The translations under genes and the position numbers were made by a program. The notes beneath the pieces were generated by a model. It was not told where the DNA came from and did not search any database. It was given only the letters and a program-made list of their open reading frames with translations. A DNA stretch of 64,000 bases from Delftia acidovorans (GTDB lineage Bacteria; Pseudomonadota; Gammaproteobacteria; Burkholderiales; Burkholderiaceae_C), in the NCBI GenBank assembly GCA_031286585.1, contig JAITUC010000038.1, forward strand, positions 558,001-622,000. The letters are read 5' to 3'. The stretch's first letter is position 1, and the number at the start of each line of letters is the position of its first letter. Below, piece after piece: positions 1 to 11,659 of this stretch.

Positions 1-4027
<4,027 letters not shown>

Positions 4028-4215
4028 GGCGGAATCCTCAAATTTTTCGCAGGGAACGCAAGATTAAGGCAAGGCATCACCTCATGCAATAAATTTATAT
4101 AAGGGTCAGATCCCAATTAATTCCAGAACAAAAAAATCGGAAATTAATAAGGGACATATTTATTTCACAAAGGCCTGGGACGAGGAATCAAGCACTTGCA
4201 CGCCATCAGTGGGTA
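4028..4215. other. AT-rich spacer between gltB and the Y1 transposase
   Basis: This 188-base spacer holds the gltB leader and an AT-rich tail (about 4085-4165) unlike the GC-rich surroundings. The tail lies just downstream of the transposase gene and contains related AATTAATT and AAATTAAT words and a stretch around 4146-4164 that resembles conserved 3' flanks of proteobacterial REP-associated transposases (recalled, not searched). The gltB promoter must be here or read through the transposase gene; no strong -35/-10 pair was found. Confidence 0.5.
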
Positions 4216-4926
4216 CTAACGCACTGTTGTGGTGCGCTCATTGGTCCGTCCGGGCGGACGACCGGCACGTTGGCGGGTCACGCGACGCTCGGTGCGCTGT
4301 TGTAAATCGGCAATGAATTGTTCGTCGCCCAACGCCCAACCCCGCAGCGCCGACTGGCTGATGCGCTCGGCGTCGTCGGCGCCGACCCCCTCCTCCACGG
4401 CCGCCACATAGGCCGCGTCACGCGCAAACGGGGTGTTGCCCAGTTCCCAGAACACGGCATGCGGTTGGATCAGCGCGTCGCTGCGCAGGCCGGCGTTGTG
4501 CGCATAGCTGGACCAGGGCCAGTCGGCCGGCCGCTGGACCAGGCCGGCGCGCACGGGGCTGTCGTCCATGAAGACCATGGTGGGCAGCAGCCAGCTGGGC
4601 TGCAGCACCGTGCCGCGATAGCGGCCTTCCCACAGCGTGCCGCTGCGGCCATGGCGGTCGTTGAAGTAGCGCACATAGCGCCGGCCCACGGCCTGCATGA
4701 ACTTGGGCAGGCCATCGCCGGTGCGGGGCGTGGCCAGCAGGTGGAACTGGCTGGGCAGCAGCACGTAGGCGTGCACGGCCAGCTCGCAGCTGCGCGCCAT
4801 CTCGCGCAGCAGCCCCAGCATGGTTTCCCGATCCTGGGCATCGATGAAGATGTCCCCGCCGTTGTTGCCGAGCTGGATGATGTGGTGCGGCAGATCCGCA
4901 AGAGTGAGTCGGGGCAGGCGGGCCAT
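4216..4926 (-). CDS. REP-associated (RAYT/IS200-like Y1) transposase family protein, HUH motif degenerate
   Basis: About 236 residues from ATG 4926 (MARLPRLTLADLPHHI, the usual N-terminus of this family); an upstream in-frame ATG at 4992 would add 22 unconserved residues. The Y1_Tnp fold is recognisable by YVLLPSQFHLLATP, the conserved helix GRRYVRYFNDRHGRSGTLWEGRYR (catalytic Tyr candidate in RYVRYF) and WPWSSY. Canonical members have PNHVHL, where the two His bind metal; here the first His is Gln (SQFH), so nicking activity is doubtful. Single-copy RAYTs act on REP palindromes and are often domesticated. It sits between gltB and the pca regulator, same strand, with an AT-rich 3' flank. Alternative: an inactive remnant, though the frame is intact. 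Confidence 0.85.
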   Translation of the reverse strand: MARLPRLTLADLPHHIIQLGNNGGDIFIDAQDRETMLGLLREMARSCELAVHAYVLLPSQFHLLATPRTGDGLPKFMQAVGRRYVRYFNDRHGRSGTLWEGRYRGTVLQPSWLLPTMVFMDDSPVRAGLVQRPADWPWSSYAHNAGLRSDALIQPHAVFWELGNTPFARDAAYVAAVEEGVGADDAERISQSALRGWALGDEQFIADLQQRTERRVTRQRAGRPPGRTNERTTTVR

Positions 4927-5014
4927 GGTGCTGGGTGCAGGCAAGCGGATGCAGGGCGTGGAGCGGCAATTATGGAGCGCCCTGCCCCGCACTGCCTCAC
5001 CGCGTCACTCCGCT

Positions 5015-5854
5015 TTACAGGGACAGGCGCGACGATGCCCTGAGCAGCTGGCTCACCAGCTGCGTGGCGGCCAGCAACCGGGGCAGCAACTGTTCGCGCA
5101 TCATCTCGACACTGTTGCGGTTGGCCTGGCCACTGATGTTGAGCGCAGCCACGGTGCGCCCGGCCGCGTTCTTCACGGGCGCCGCGATGGAGATCAGGCC
5201 TTCGGCCAGCTCCTGGTCCACCAGCGCCCAGCCCTGGGCGCGTACGTCCAGAATGCGCTGGCGCAGGCGGTCGTCATCCTGCTCGGTCAGGGCCGTGAAC
5301 TGTCGGCGCTCGCGCGCGTCCAGCAGGGCCTGCAGGGATTCATCGCTCTCGCCGGCCAGCAGCACGCGCCCCATCGAGGTCCAGCAGGCCGGCAGGCGCG
5401 AACCCACGCCGAGGTTGGTGCTCATGATCTTGTGGGTGTGCACGCGCAGCACATAGACGATGTCGCCGCCGTCCAGCACGGCGGCAGAGCAGGACTCCTT
5501 GACCTCATCGACCAGGCTTTCCATCACGGGCTCGGCCAGGTTCCAGACCGGGGTGGAGCTGAGGTAGGCAAAGCCCAGTTCCATGATGCGCGGCGTGAGC
5601 TGGAACAGCTTGCCGTCGCTCTTCACATAGCCCAGGGTCTGCAGCGTCAGCAGGATGCGCCGGGCCCCGGCGCGCGTGAGCCCCGTGCGCGCCGCCACCT
5701 CGCTGAGCGTCTGTGCAGGCGCCTCGGCGCTGAAGGAGCGGATCACGCCCAGGCCGCGCGCAAAGGACTGCACATAGCTGTCGCCAGGGCGTGGCGCGCC
5801 GCCCTCTTCTTCAACCCCACCTGTGGAAATTACGGAAGCGGCTTTTTTTTCCAT
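5015..5854 (-). CDS. pcaR: IclR-family regulator of the PcaR/PcaU/PobR type
   Basis: 279 residues from ATG 5854 (MEKKAASV). The longer upstream frame crosses the divergent promoter and is rejected. An N-terminal winged helix (about residues 25-85: YVQSFARGLGVIRSF, then LSEVAARTGLTRAGARRILLTL) is typical of the pca/pob regulator branch, followed by the IclR effector domain (AAVLDGGDIVYVLRV, GRVLLAG, Gly-Trp-Ala-Leu-Val-Asp-Gln-Glu). It is divergent from pcaI with 85 bases between start codons, and a three-half-site element lies between them. Members bind beta-ketoadipate or related acids and usually activate the adjacent operon. The exact effector is inferred from the neighbours. Confidence 0.85.
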   Translation of the reverse strand: MEKKAASVISTGGVEEEGGAPRPGDSYVQSFARGLGVIRSFSAEAPAQTLSEVAARTGLTRAGARRILLTLQTLGYVKSDGKLFQLTPRIMELGFAYLSSTPVWNLAEPVMESLVDEVKESCSAAVLDGGDIVYVLRVHTHKIMSTNLGVGSRLPACWTSMGRVLLAGESDESLQALLDARERRQFTALTEQDDDRLRQRILDVRAQGWALVDQELAEGLISIAAPVKNAAGRTVAALNISGQANRNSVEMMREQLLPRLLAATQLVSQLLRASSRLSL

Positions 5855-5872
5855 GGCTCTATAATTCTTTCT

Positions 5873-5902
5873 GCGAACTTTTGTTCTACATACGAACATT
5901 TT
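5873..5902. promoter_or_regulatory. Triple half-site operator, PcaU/PobR-like, between pcaR and pcaI
   Basis: Seen directly: GAAC at 5875-5878, TGTTC at 5882-5886 and GAACA at 5894-5898. TGTTC/GAACA form an inverted repeat with a 7-base spacer, and the first GAAC is a direct repeat of the third (CGAACTTTT versus CGAACATTTT). Acinetobacter PcaU and PobR bind a palindrome plus a third direct copy, the same arrangement. A TATAAT sits at 5860-5865 on the plus strand, placing the element near a possible pcaI start site. Role inferred. Confidence 0.6.
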
Positions 5903-5939
5903 AGCGCAGCGCCAGCGGCCTGCATACGGAGACAAGCAA

Positions 5940-6641
5940 GTGATCAACAAAATCACCGACACCATCGCCGAGGCGTTGTCGGGCGTCCAGGACGGCTCCA
6001 CCGTGCTGATCGGGGGCTTCGGCACCTCGGGCAATCCCACCGAACTCATCGACGGCCTGATCGCCCAGGGCGCACGCGAGCTGACCGTGGTCAACAACAA
6101 CGCGGGCAACGGCGACCAGGGCCTGGCCGCCCTGCTCAAGAGCGGCCAGGTGCGCAAGATCATCTGCAGCTTCCCCCGTCAGGTGGACAGCTGGGTGTTC
6201 GACGACCTGTACCGCAGCGGCAAGATCGAGCTGGAACTCGTGCCCCAGGGCAACCTGGCCGAGCGCCTGCGCGCCGCCGGCGCCGGCATCGGCGGCTTCT
6301 TCTGCCCCACGGCCTATGGCACGGAGCTGGCCAACGGCAAGGAAACGCGCGAGATCAACGGCAAGCACTATGTGCTGGAGCACCCCATCCACGGCGACGT
6401 GGCACTGGTCAAGGCCGAGAAGGGCGACCGCTGGGGCAACCTCACCTACCGCATGTCGGCCCGCAACTTCGGCCCCGTGATGGCCACGGCCGCCAAGCAC
6501 ACCATCGCCACCGTGCACGAGATCGTGGAGCTGGGAGCGCTGGACCCCGAGGCCGTGGTGACCCCCGGCATCTACGTGAGCCAGATCGTGAAGATCGACC
6601 GCGTGGCCACCCAGGCCGGCGGCTTCAAGAAAACCGCATGA
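5940..6641 (+). CDS. pcaI: 3-oxoadipate CoA-transferase subunit alpha
   Basis: 233 residues from GTG 5940, with GGAGA at 5928-5932 seven bases upstream. Class I CoA-transferase alpha chain: glycine-rich start (VLIGGFGTSGNP), NNNAGNGDQGLAALL, FCPTAYGTEL, and LVKAEKGDRWGNLTYR. With PcaJ it moves CoA from succinyl-CoA to beta-ketoadipate in the penultimate step of the ortho-cleavage pathway. Its stop overlaps the pcaJ start (ATGA), so the two chains are probably translationally coupled. Atypical GTG start. A succinyl-CoA:3-ketoacid transferase (ScoA) is the main alternative; the thiolase next door and the PcaR-type regulator favour PcaI. Confidence 0.9.
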   Translation: MINKITDTIAEALSGVQDGSTVLIGGFGTSGNPTELIDGLIAQGARELTVVNNNAGNGDQGLAALLKSGQVRKIICSFPRQVDSWVFDDLYRSGKIELELVPQGNLAERLRAAGAGIGGFFCPTAYGTELANGKETREINGKHYVLEHPIHGDVALVKAEKGDRWGNLTYRMSARNFGPVMATAAKHTIATVHEIVELGALDPEAVVTPGIYVSQIVKIDRVATQAGGFKKTA

Positions 6642-7333
6642 GCGCCCCAACCGCCGAAAGCAAGAGCATGAGCAGCTACCAGAAACGCAGCAAGCAAGAG
6701 CTGGCCCGGCGCGTGGCCGAAGACATCTTCGACGGCGCCTATGTCAACCTGGGCATCGGCATGCCCACCCAGGTCGCCAACCACATCCCGGCCGGCCGCG
6801 AGGTCATCCTGCAAAGCGAGAACGGCATCCTGGGCATGGGACCGGCGCCCGCCGAAGGCCAGGAAGACTATGACCTGACCAATGCCGGCAAGCAGCCCGT
6901 CACCCTGCTGCCGGGCGGCTGCTATTTCCACCATGCCGACAGCTTCGCCATGATGCGCGGCGGCCACCTGGACATCTGCGTGCTGGGCGCCTTCCAGGTC
7001 TCGGCCACGGGCGACCTGGCCAACTGGAGCACGGGCGAGGCCGGTGCCATTCCCGCCGTGGGCGGCGCCATGGACCTGGCCGTGGGTGCACGCCAGACCT
7101 GGGTGATGATGGACCTGCTGACCAAGACCGGCGAATGCAAGGTCGTCGAGGCCTGCAGCTATCCGCTCACGGGCCTGTCCTGCGTCAAGCGCATCTACAC
7201 CGACCTGTGCACGCTGGAATGCACGCCCCAGGGCCTGCGCCTGATCGATACCGTGCCCGGCCTCTCGCACGCCGAGCTGCAGTCCATCGTGGGCCTGCCG
7301 ATCACCGACGCAGCGGACGCCACGGCGGCCTGA
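6638..7333 (+). CDS. pcaJ: 3-oxoadipate CoA-transferase subunit beta
   Basis: 231 residues from ATG 6638, overlapping the pcaI stop by four bases. A second in-frame ATG at 6668 (MSSYQKRS) is possible. The catalytic glutamate of class I CoA-transferases is in LQSENGILGMGP; other conserved blocks are YVNLGIGMPTQVANHIP, LPGGCYFHHADSFAMMRGGHLD and GAFQVSATGDLANW. Forms the heteromer with PcaI. The 89 bases between it and pcaF contain no visible terminator, so the thiolase is probably cotranscribed. Confidence 0.92.
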   Translation: MSAPTAESKSMSSYQKRSKQELARRVAEDIFDGAYVNLGIGMPTQVANHIPAGREVILQSENGILGMGPAPAEGQEDYDLTNAGKQPVTLLPGGCYFHHADSFAMMRGGHLDICVLGAFQVSATGDLANWSTGEAGAIPAVGGAMDLAVGARQTWVMMDLLTKTGECKVVEACSYPLTGLSCVKRIYTDLCTLECTPQGLRLIDTVPGLSHAELQSIVGLPITDAADATAA

Positions 7334-7422
7334 GCGGCCTTCCAGACCCTGCCCCCCGGCGCGCTGCATCCCCATTGCGGCGCGCCTTTGCACACCTTCA
7401 TTCTTTTCCCTCAGGAGACACC

Positions 7423-8634
7423 ATGAGCCAGTCCAACCAGGCCTTCATCTGCGACGCCATCCGCACCCCCTTCGGCCGCTACGGCGGCGCGCTGTCCCCG
7501 GTGCGTGCCGATGACCTCGGCGCCGTGCCGATCAAGGCGCTGATGGAGCGCAACCCCGGCGTGGACTGGACGGCCGTGGCCGACGTGCTCTACGGCTGCG
7601 CCAACCAGGCCGGCGAAGACAACCGCAACGTGGCACGCATGTCCGCCCTGCTGGCCGGCCTGCCCATCGATGTGCCGGGCGCCACCATCAACCGCCTGTG
7701 CGGTTCGGGCCTGGACGCCGTGGGCACGGCCGCGCGCGCCATCAAGGCGGGCGAGGCCCGCCTGATGATCGCGGGCGGCGTGGAGAGCATGAGCCGTGCG
7801 CCCTTCGTCATGCCCAAGGCCGAAAGCGCCTTCAGCCGCAGCAACGCCGTCTATGACACCACCATCGGCTGGCGCTTCGTCAACAAGCTGATGAAGCAGC
7901 AGTACGGCGTGGACTCCATGCCCGAGACGGCCGAGAACGTGGCCGACGACTTCAGGATCGAGCGCGAAGCCCAGGACCGCATGGCCCTGGCCAGCCAGCA
8001 AAAGGCGGCCGCCGCCATTGCAGCCGGCTACCTGGCCAAGGAAATCGTGGCGGTGTCCATTGCCCAGAAGAAGGGCGACCCTGTTGTCGTGAGCCAGGAC
8101 GAGCATCCGCGCGCCACCACCATCGAGGCGCTGGCCAAGCTCAAGGGCGTGGTGCGCCCTGACGGCACGGTGACGGCCGGCAATGCCAGCGGCGTGAACG
8201 ACGGCGCCTGCGCCCTGCTGCTGGCCAATGAGGAAGCCGCCAGGCAATACAACCTGGTGCCGCGCGCCCGCGTGGTCGGCATGGCCGTGGCCGGCGTGGC
8301 CCCGCGCATCATGGGCTTCGGCCCCGCACCCGCCGTGCGCAAGGTGCTGGCCCTGACCGGCCTGACGCTGGACCAAATGGACGTGATCGAACTGAATGAA
8401 GCCTTCGCCGCACAGGGCCTGGCCGTGCTGCGCGACCTGGGCATTGCCGACGATGATCGCCGCGTCAACCAATGGGGCGGCGCCATTGCGCTGGGCCATC
8501 CGCTGGGCGCCTCCGGCGCCCGCCTGGCCACCACGGCCGTGAACCAGCTGCACACGCTGGGCGGCCGCTATGCGTTGTGCACCATGTGCATCGGCGTGGG
8601 CCAGGGCATTGCCGTGATCCTGGAAAAAGTCTGA
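7423..8634 (+). CDS. pcaF: Beta-ketoadipyl-CoA thiolase
   Basis: 403 residues, the usual PcaF length, from ATG 7423 with AGGAGA just upstream (7413-7418). Cleaves 3-oxoadipyl-CoA to acetyl-CoA and succinyl-CoA. Thiolase triad readable: nucleophile Cys93 in NRLCGSGLDAV, His359 in GGAIALGHPLGASGAR, Cys389 in CTMCIGVGQG. The first residues (FICDAIRTPFGRYGGALSPVRADDL) match the PcaF/PaaJ branch rather than FadA. Its position after pcaIJ completes the beta-ketoadipate end steps. A PaaJ role (phenylacetate pathway, same reaction) cannot be excluded by sequence. Confidence 0.92.
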   Translation: MSQSNQAFICDAIRTPFGRYGGALSPVRADDLGAVPIKALMERNPGVDWTAVADVLYGCANQAGEDNRNVARMSALLAGLPIDVPGATINRLCGSGLDAVGTAARAIKAGEARLMIAGGVESMSRAPFVMPKAESAFSRSNAVYDTTIGWRFVNKLMKQQYGVDSMPETAENVADDFRIEREAQDRMALASQQKAAAAIAAGYLAKEIVAVSIAQKKGDPVVVSQDEHPRATTIEALAKLKGVVRPDGTVTAGNASGVNDGACALLLANEEAARQYNLVPRARVVGMAVAGVAPRIMGFGPAPAVRKVLALTGLTLDQMDVIELNEAFAAQGLAVLRDLGIADDDRRVNQWGGAIALGHPLGASGARLATTAVNQLHTLGGRYALCTMCIGVGQGIAVILEKV

Positions 8635-8641
8635 GACAGCG

Positions 8642-9382
8642 ATGAGCACCGTGGATAACAAGACACCCGTCACCGTGGTCAGCGGCGCCAGCAACGGCAT
8701 TGGCCGCGCCATCGCCGAAGCCCTGCTGGCCCAGGGCCGCGCCGTGGTCAACCTCGACTACGTGCTGCCCGACTGGAGCCATCCGCTGCTGGTGAGCTAC
8801 CAGGGCGACCTGACCAGCGAGCAGGCCACCGCCGAGGCGGCGGCCCGCATTGCCGCCGCGCACAACGTGGTGGCCCTGGTCAACAACGCGGGCGCCACGC
8901 GCCCGGGCACCATCGACAACGCCAGTACACAGCATCTCGACGACGTGGTGGGACTGCACCTGCGCGCGCCCATGCTGCTGGTGCAGGCCTTCCTGCCCAC
9001 GCTGCGCGCCTGCGGCGAGGGGCGCATCGTGAACATGTCCTCGCGCGCCGCGCTGGGCAAGCCCGACCGCATCGTCTACTCGGCGACCAAGGCGGGCCTG
9101 ATCGGCCTGACGCGCACCCTGGCCATGGAACTGGGCCGCGACCGCATCACGGTCAACGCCCTGGGCCCCGGCCCCATCGCCACCGAGCTGTTCACCAAGA
9201 GCAACCCCGAAGGCGCGCCGCAGACCCAGCGCATCCTCAACAGCATTGCCGTGGGCCGCATGGGCACACCGGAGGACGTGGCTCGAGCCGCGCTGTTCTT
9301 CCTGTCGCCCGACAACGGCTTCGTCACCGGCCAGGTGCTCTACATCTGCGGAGGCACCACGCTGGGCGTGGCACCCGTCTGA
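8642..9382 (+). CDS. Short-chain dehydrogenase/reductase (SDR, FabG-like)
   Basis: 246 residues, seven bases after pcaF, so clearly in the operon. Classical SDR: cofactor motif SGASNGIG (14-21), NNAG (81-84), Ser133/134 with Tyr146 and Lys150 (YSATK), and the NALGPGPIATELF loop. The C-terminal GQVLYICGGTTLG is typical of the family. Substrate unknown. It is not one of the standard beta-ketoadipate enzymes, so the operon may also channel an alicyclic or side-chain alcohol/ketone into the pathway (inference). Confidence 0.88.
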   Translation: MSTVDNKTPVTVVSGASNGIGRAIAEALLAQGRAVVNLDYVLPDWSHPLLVSYQGDLTSEQATAEAAARIAAAHNVVALVNNAGATRPGTIDNASTQHLDDVVGLHLRAPMLLVQAFLPTLRACGEGRIVNMSSRAALGKPDRIVYSATKAGLIGLTRTLAMELGRDRITVNALGPGPIATELFTKSNPEGAPQTQRILNSIAVGRMGTPEDVARAALFFLSPDNGFVTGQVLYICGGTTLGVAPV

Positions 9383-9442
9383 CCGACCGCCTGACCAACT
9401 TGCCTTCCCAGGCACAACACCCTTCAAGAAGAACCACTGGAA

Positions 9443-9466
9443 GCGCCCGCCTGCACAGGCGGGCGC
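9443..9466 (+). other. Perfect 11-bp GC-rich hairpin between the SDR and Bug genes
   Basis: GCGCCCGCCTG (9443-9453) is followed after two bases by its exact reverse complement (9456-9466). No T-run follows, so it is not a standard intrinsic terminator. It may be an mRNA-processing or stability element, which would let the solute-binding protein transcript persist longer than the upstream enzyme messages, as is common for binding proteins. Confidence 0.55.
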
Positions 9467-9546
9467 CACACAGGGCATTGCCCTGGCCCAGCCCGACCTT
9501 GCCGGGCCCGGCCAACCACCTTATTGCCGAATCAGGAGACCTCTCG

Positions 9547-10554
9547 ATGTCCGATCAAACCACCCACTTCACCCGCCGCCGTGGCCTGCAGGCGCTGGCC
9601 GCCGCATCCCTGACCGCGCTCGGCGCCCTGTCCGGCACCGCCGCCCTGGCACAGGACACCTTCCCCAGCAAGCCCATCACCATCCTCGTGCCCTTTGCCG
9701 CCGGCGGCACCACCGACATCCTGGCGCGCATCGTCGCCCAGGCGCTGCAGCAGGAACTGGGCCAGACCGTGATCGTGGACAACAAGCCCGGCGCTGGCGG
9801 CAACATCGGCGCCGTGGCCGCCGCACGTGCACCGGCCGACGGCTACACGCTGTTCATGGGCACCGTGGGCACGCATGCCATCAATGCCGCGCTCTACGCC
9901 AAGCCCGGCTTCGACCCCATCAAGGACTTCTCGCCCCTGACGCGCGTGGCCAACGTGCCCAACCTGCTGGTGGCACACCCCAGCCAGCCGTTCAAGACCG
10001 TCAAGGAAATGATCGCCTACGCGCGCGCCAATCCTGGCAAGCTGAACTACGGCTCCTCGGGCAGCGGCAGCTCCATCCACCTTTCGGGCGAGCTGTTCCG
10101 CTCCATGACGGGCCTGGACATGGTGCACGTGCCCTACAAGGGCAGCGCCCCGGCCATCACCGACCTGCTGGGCAACCAGATCGCCATCATGTTCGACAAC
10201 ATGCCCTCGGCCATCCAGCATGTGCGCTCGGGCAAGCTGCGCCCCATCGCCGTGACCACGGCCAAGCGCTCGCCCGAACTGCCCGATGTGCCCACCGTGG
10301 CCGAATCCGGCGTGCCCGGCTACGAGGCCACCTCGTGGTTCGGCCTGTGGACCCAGGCCAAGACGCCCGCCGCCGTGCAGCAGCGCCTGTACACGGCCAT
10401 CGCCAAGGTGCTCAAGGACCCGGCCGTGGTCAAGAAGATCAACGACCAGGGTGGCGACGTCGTGATCGACACGCCGGCCGAATTCCTCGCCTACATCAAG
10501 TCCGAATCGGCCAAGTGGAGCAAGGTCGTGAAAGACTCCGGGGCACAGGTGTAA
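9547..10554 (+). CDS. Bug-family (TctC-type) tripartite tricarboxylate transporter solute-binding protein
   Basis: 335 residues from ATG 9547; upstream in-frame starts cross the hairpin. The N-terminus has a twin-arginine-like TRRRGLQ followed by a hydrophobic stretch and AALAQ cleavage site, so export by Tat is possible. Mature part begins FPSKPITILVPFAAGGTTD, the Bug hallmark, followed by IVDNKPGAGGNIGA and VPYKGSAPAITDLLGNQI. Binds a carboxylate in the periplasm; the ligand is unknown. Placement after pcaIJF and the SDR suggests an aromatic or dicarboxylic acid that feeds the beta-ketoadipate route. No membrane TctA/TctB genes are adjacent, as is usual for the many orphan Bug genes in this order. 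Confidence 0.9.
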   Translation: MSDQTTHFTRRRGLQALAAASLTALGALSGTAALAQDTFPSKPITILVPFAAGGTTDILARIVAQALQQELGQTVIVDNKPGAGGNIGAVAAARAPADGYTLFMGTVGTHAINAALYAKPGFDPIKDFSPLTRVANVPNLLVAHPSQPFKTVKEMIAYARANPGKLNYGSSGSGSSIHLSGELFRSMTGLDMVHVPYKGSAPAITDLLGNQIAIMFDNMPSAIQHVRSGKLRPIAVTTAKRSPELPDVPTVAESGVPGYEATSWFGLWTQAKTPAAVQQRLYTAIAKVLKDPAVVKKINDQGGDVVIDTPAEFLAYIKSESAKWSKVVKDSGAQV

Positions 10555-10558
10555 AGCA

Positions 10559-10655
10559 CCCCCTGAGCGGCTGGCGCCGCTTCCCCCTCTCTACTTGCTT
10601 TCGCAAGGGAGGGGGACGACACCCTCGCGGCGGGGCGGCCCTTGCTCGGTGTCCC
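10559..10655. repeat. Dispersed GC-rich structured repeat, copy 1
   Basis: About 97 bases, nearly identical to 49823-49918. It starts CCCCCTGAG, then a 6-bp hairpin (10566-10571 with 10576-10581, loop TGGC), a longer imperfect hairpin around CTTGC...GCAAG flanked by CCCCCTC/GAGGGGG, and a conserved GC-rich tail ending in GGTGTCCC. Copies with this start are common after genes in Comamonadaceae (recalled). It begins four bases after the Bug gene stop. Confidence 0.85.
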
Positions 10656-10714
10656 GCTTTTCGGGACGTGCCAGTTTCGGGCGCTGTGCTGCTGAGCCTG
10701 GGTTCGGGCTTGTG

Positions 10715-10745
10715 AAACGAAAAAGAACTGCCTCTGGGCAGCTCT
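10715..10745 (-). terminator. Intrinsic terminator after the His-rich gene
   Basis: On the minus strand AGAGCTGCC (10745-10737), loop CAGA, GGCAGTTCT (10732-10724) with one G-U pair, then a T-rich tail including TTTTT. It lies 22 bases after the stop at 10767 and ends the phosphatase operon. Confidence 0.8.
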
Positions 10746-10766
10746 TTGCATTGGGGTGTCAGGTGC

Positions 10767-11564
10767 TCAATCCAGCAGATCTGAATAGTCGCCCTTGTCG
10801 TAGCCTTCGATGGTCTTCCAGGGCTGGGCCAGCGGGGCGGGCAGCTTGGTGGCGGTGACGACGATGCGCTCGGTGCCGTGGGCGTCGCTGCGTTCCACGC
10901 GGCGGGCGAACTGGTTGGCCACGTCCCAGTCGATGACGGTGGTCTGCTCGTTGGCCGTGCCGCGGTAGCGCTGCACGCCGTTCTGCGGCTTGCCCACGCG
11001 CTCCATGCCCTGCAGTGCGGTGGGCGGGACGATCCAGTACACGTTCTCGAAGGAGCCGCCGTAGCCGACGTTGCCATGGTGGGCCAGGTCCACGCTGATG
11101 ACCCGGCGCAGCTTGGCCAGGATGACTTCCACGCCCACCTTGCCGTCATCGGCCCGGCGGATGGACAGCGGCGCGCCGCGTGCCTCGTCGTGGGCATGGC
11201 CGGCGTGCGGGCCGTGGGCATGCTCGTGGCCGTGGTCCTGGCTCTGGCGCAGCGCGGCGGGCATTTCGCGCTCTATCCACAGCTGGCCTTTGCGGCGATA
11301 GACACGGTTGGTGTAGATGCTGCTGCGCTGCACGCCGTCGCTGCCTATGCTCATGGCCTCATAGGTGATGCGCAGATCGACTTCGGGCGTGGCCTGCACG
11401 GCGGCCGTGGTGCGAGCCACGGCGTCCGGTGCCGTGGCGGCAGCCGCCGGAGCGGCCGCGGCCCTGGCGGGCTCGTGCGCCCACGCTGCGGTGACGGAGC
11501 AGGCCAGCAAGGCGGCTGCGAGGATCTGGCGCGCCGCACGCGGCGCCGGGATGGAATGCGTCAT
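10767..11564 (-). CDS. Exported protein of unknown function with a His-rich metal-binding segment
   Basis: 265 residues from ATG 11564 (MTHSIPAPRAARQ), chosen because a signal peptide follows at once (LAAALLACSVTAAWAH, likely cleaved near residue 30). After an Ala-rich linker (30-60) comes a beta-rich domain (VDLRITYEAMSIGSDGVQR, YTNRVYRRKGQLWIERE). Residues 111-126 carry seven His in fifteen positions, a typical Zn/Cu-binding run. No family recognised. It is the last gene of an operon with two alkaline phosphatases, which need two Zn and one Mg per site, so a periplasmic zinc-buffering role is a reasonable guess, not shown. Confidence 0.75.
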   Translation of the reverse strand: MTHSIPAPRAARQILAAALLACSVTAAWAHEPARAAAAPAAAATAPDAVARTTAAVQATPEVDLRITYEAMSIGSDGVQRSSIYTNRVYRRKGQLWIEREMPAALRQSQDHGHEHAHGPHAGHAHDEARGAPLSIRRADDGKVGVEVILAKLRRVISVDLAHHGNVGYGGSFENVYWIVPPTALQGMERVGKPQNGVQRYRGTANEQTTVIDWDVANQFARRVERSDAHGTERIVVTATKLPAPLAQPWKTIEGYDKGDYSDLLD

Positions 11565-11659
11565 GGAATCCAGCAGATGCGAAAAAACCGGGGCCGGGCG
11601 CATGCATGCGCCACGGCTCCGGCCAGGGGTTGGCAAAGAGCCAACGAAGGAGGAATCGA

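Noticed and set aside
4820-7333. An 837-codon plus-strand ORF
   Set aside because: Only its last 231 codons are real (pcaJ). The first part is antisense to the transposase and the regulator and out of frame with pcaI.
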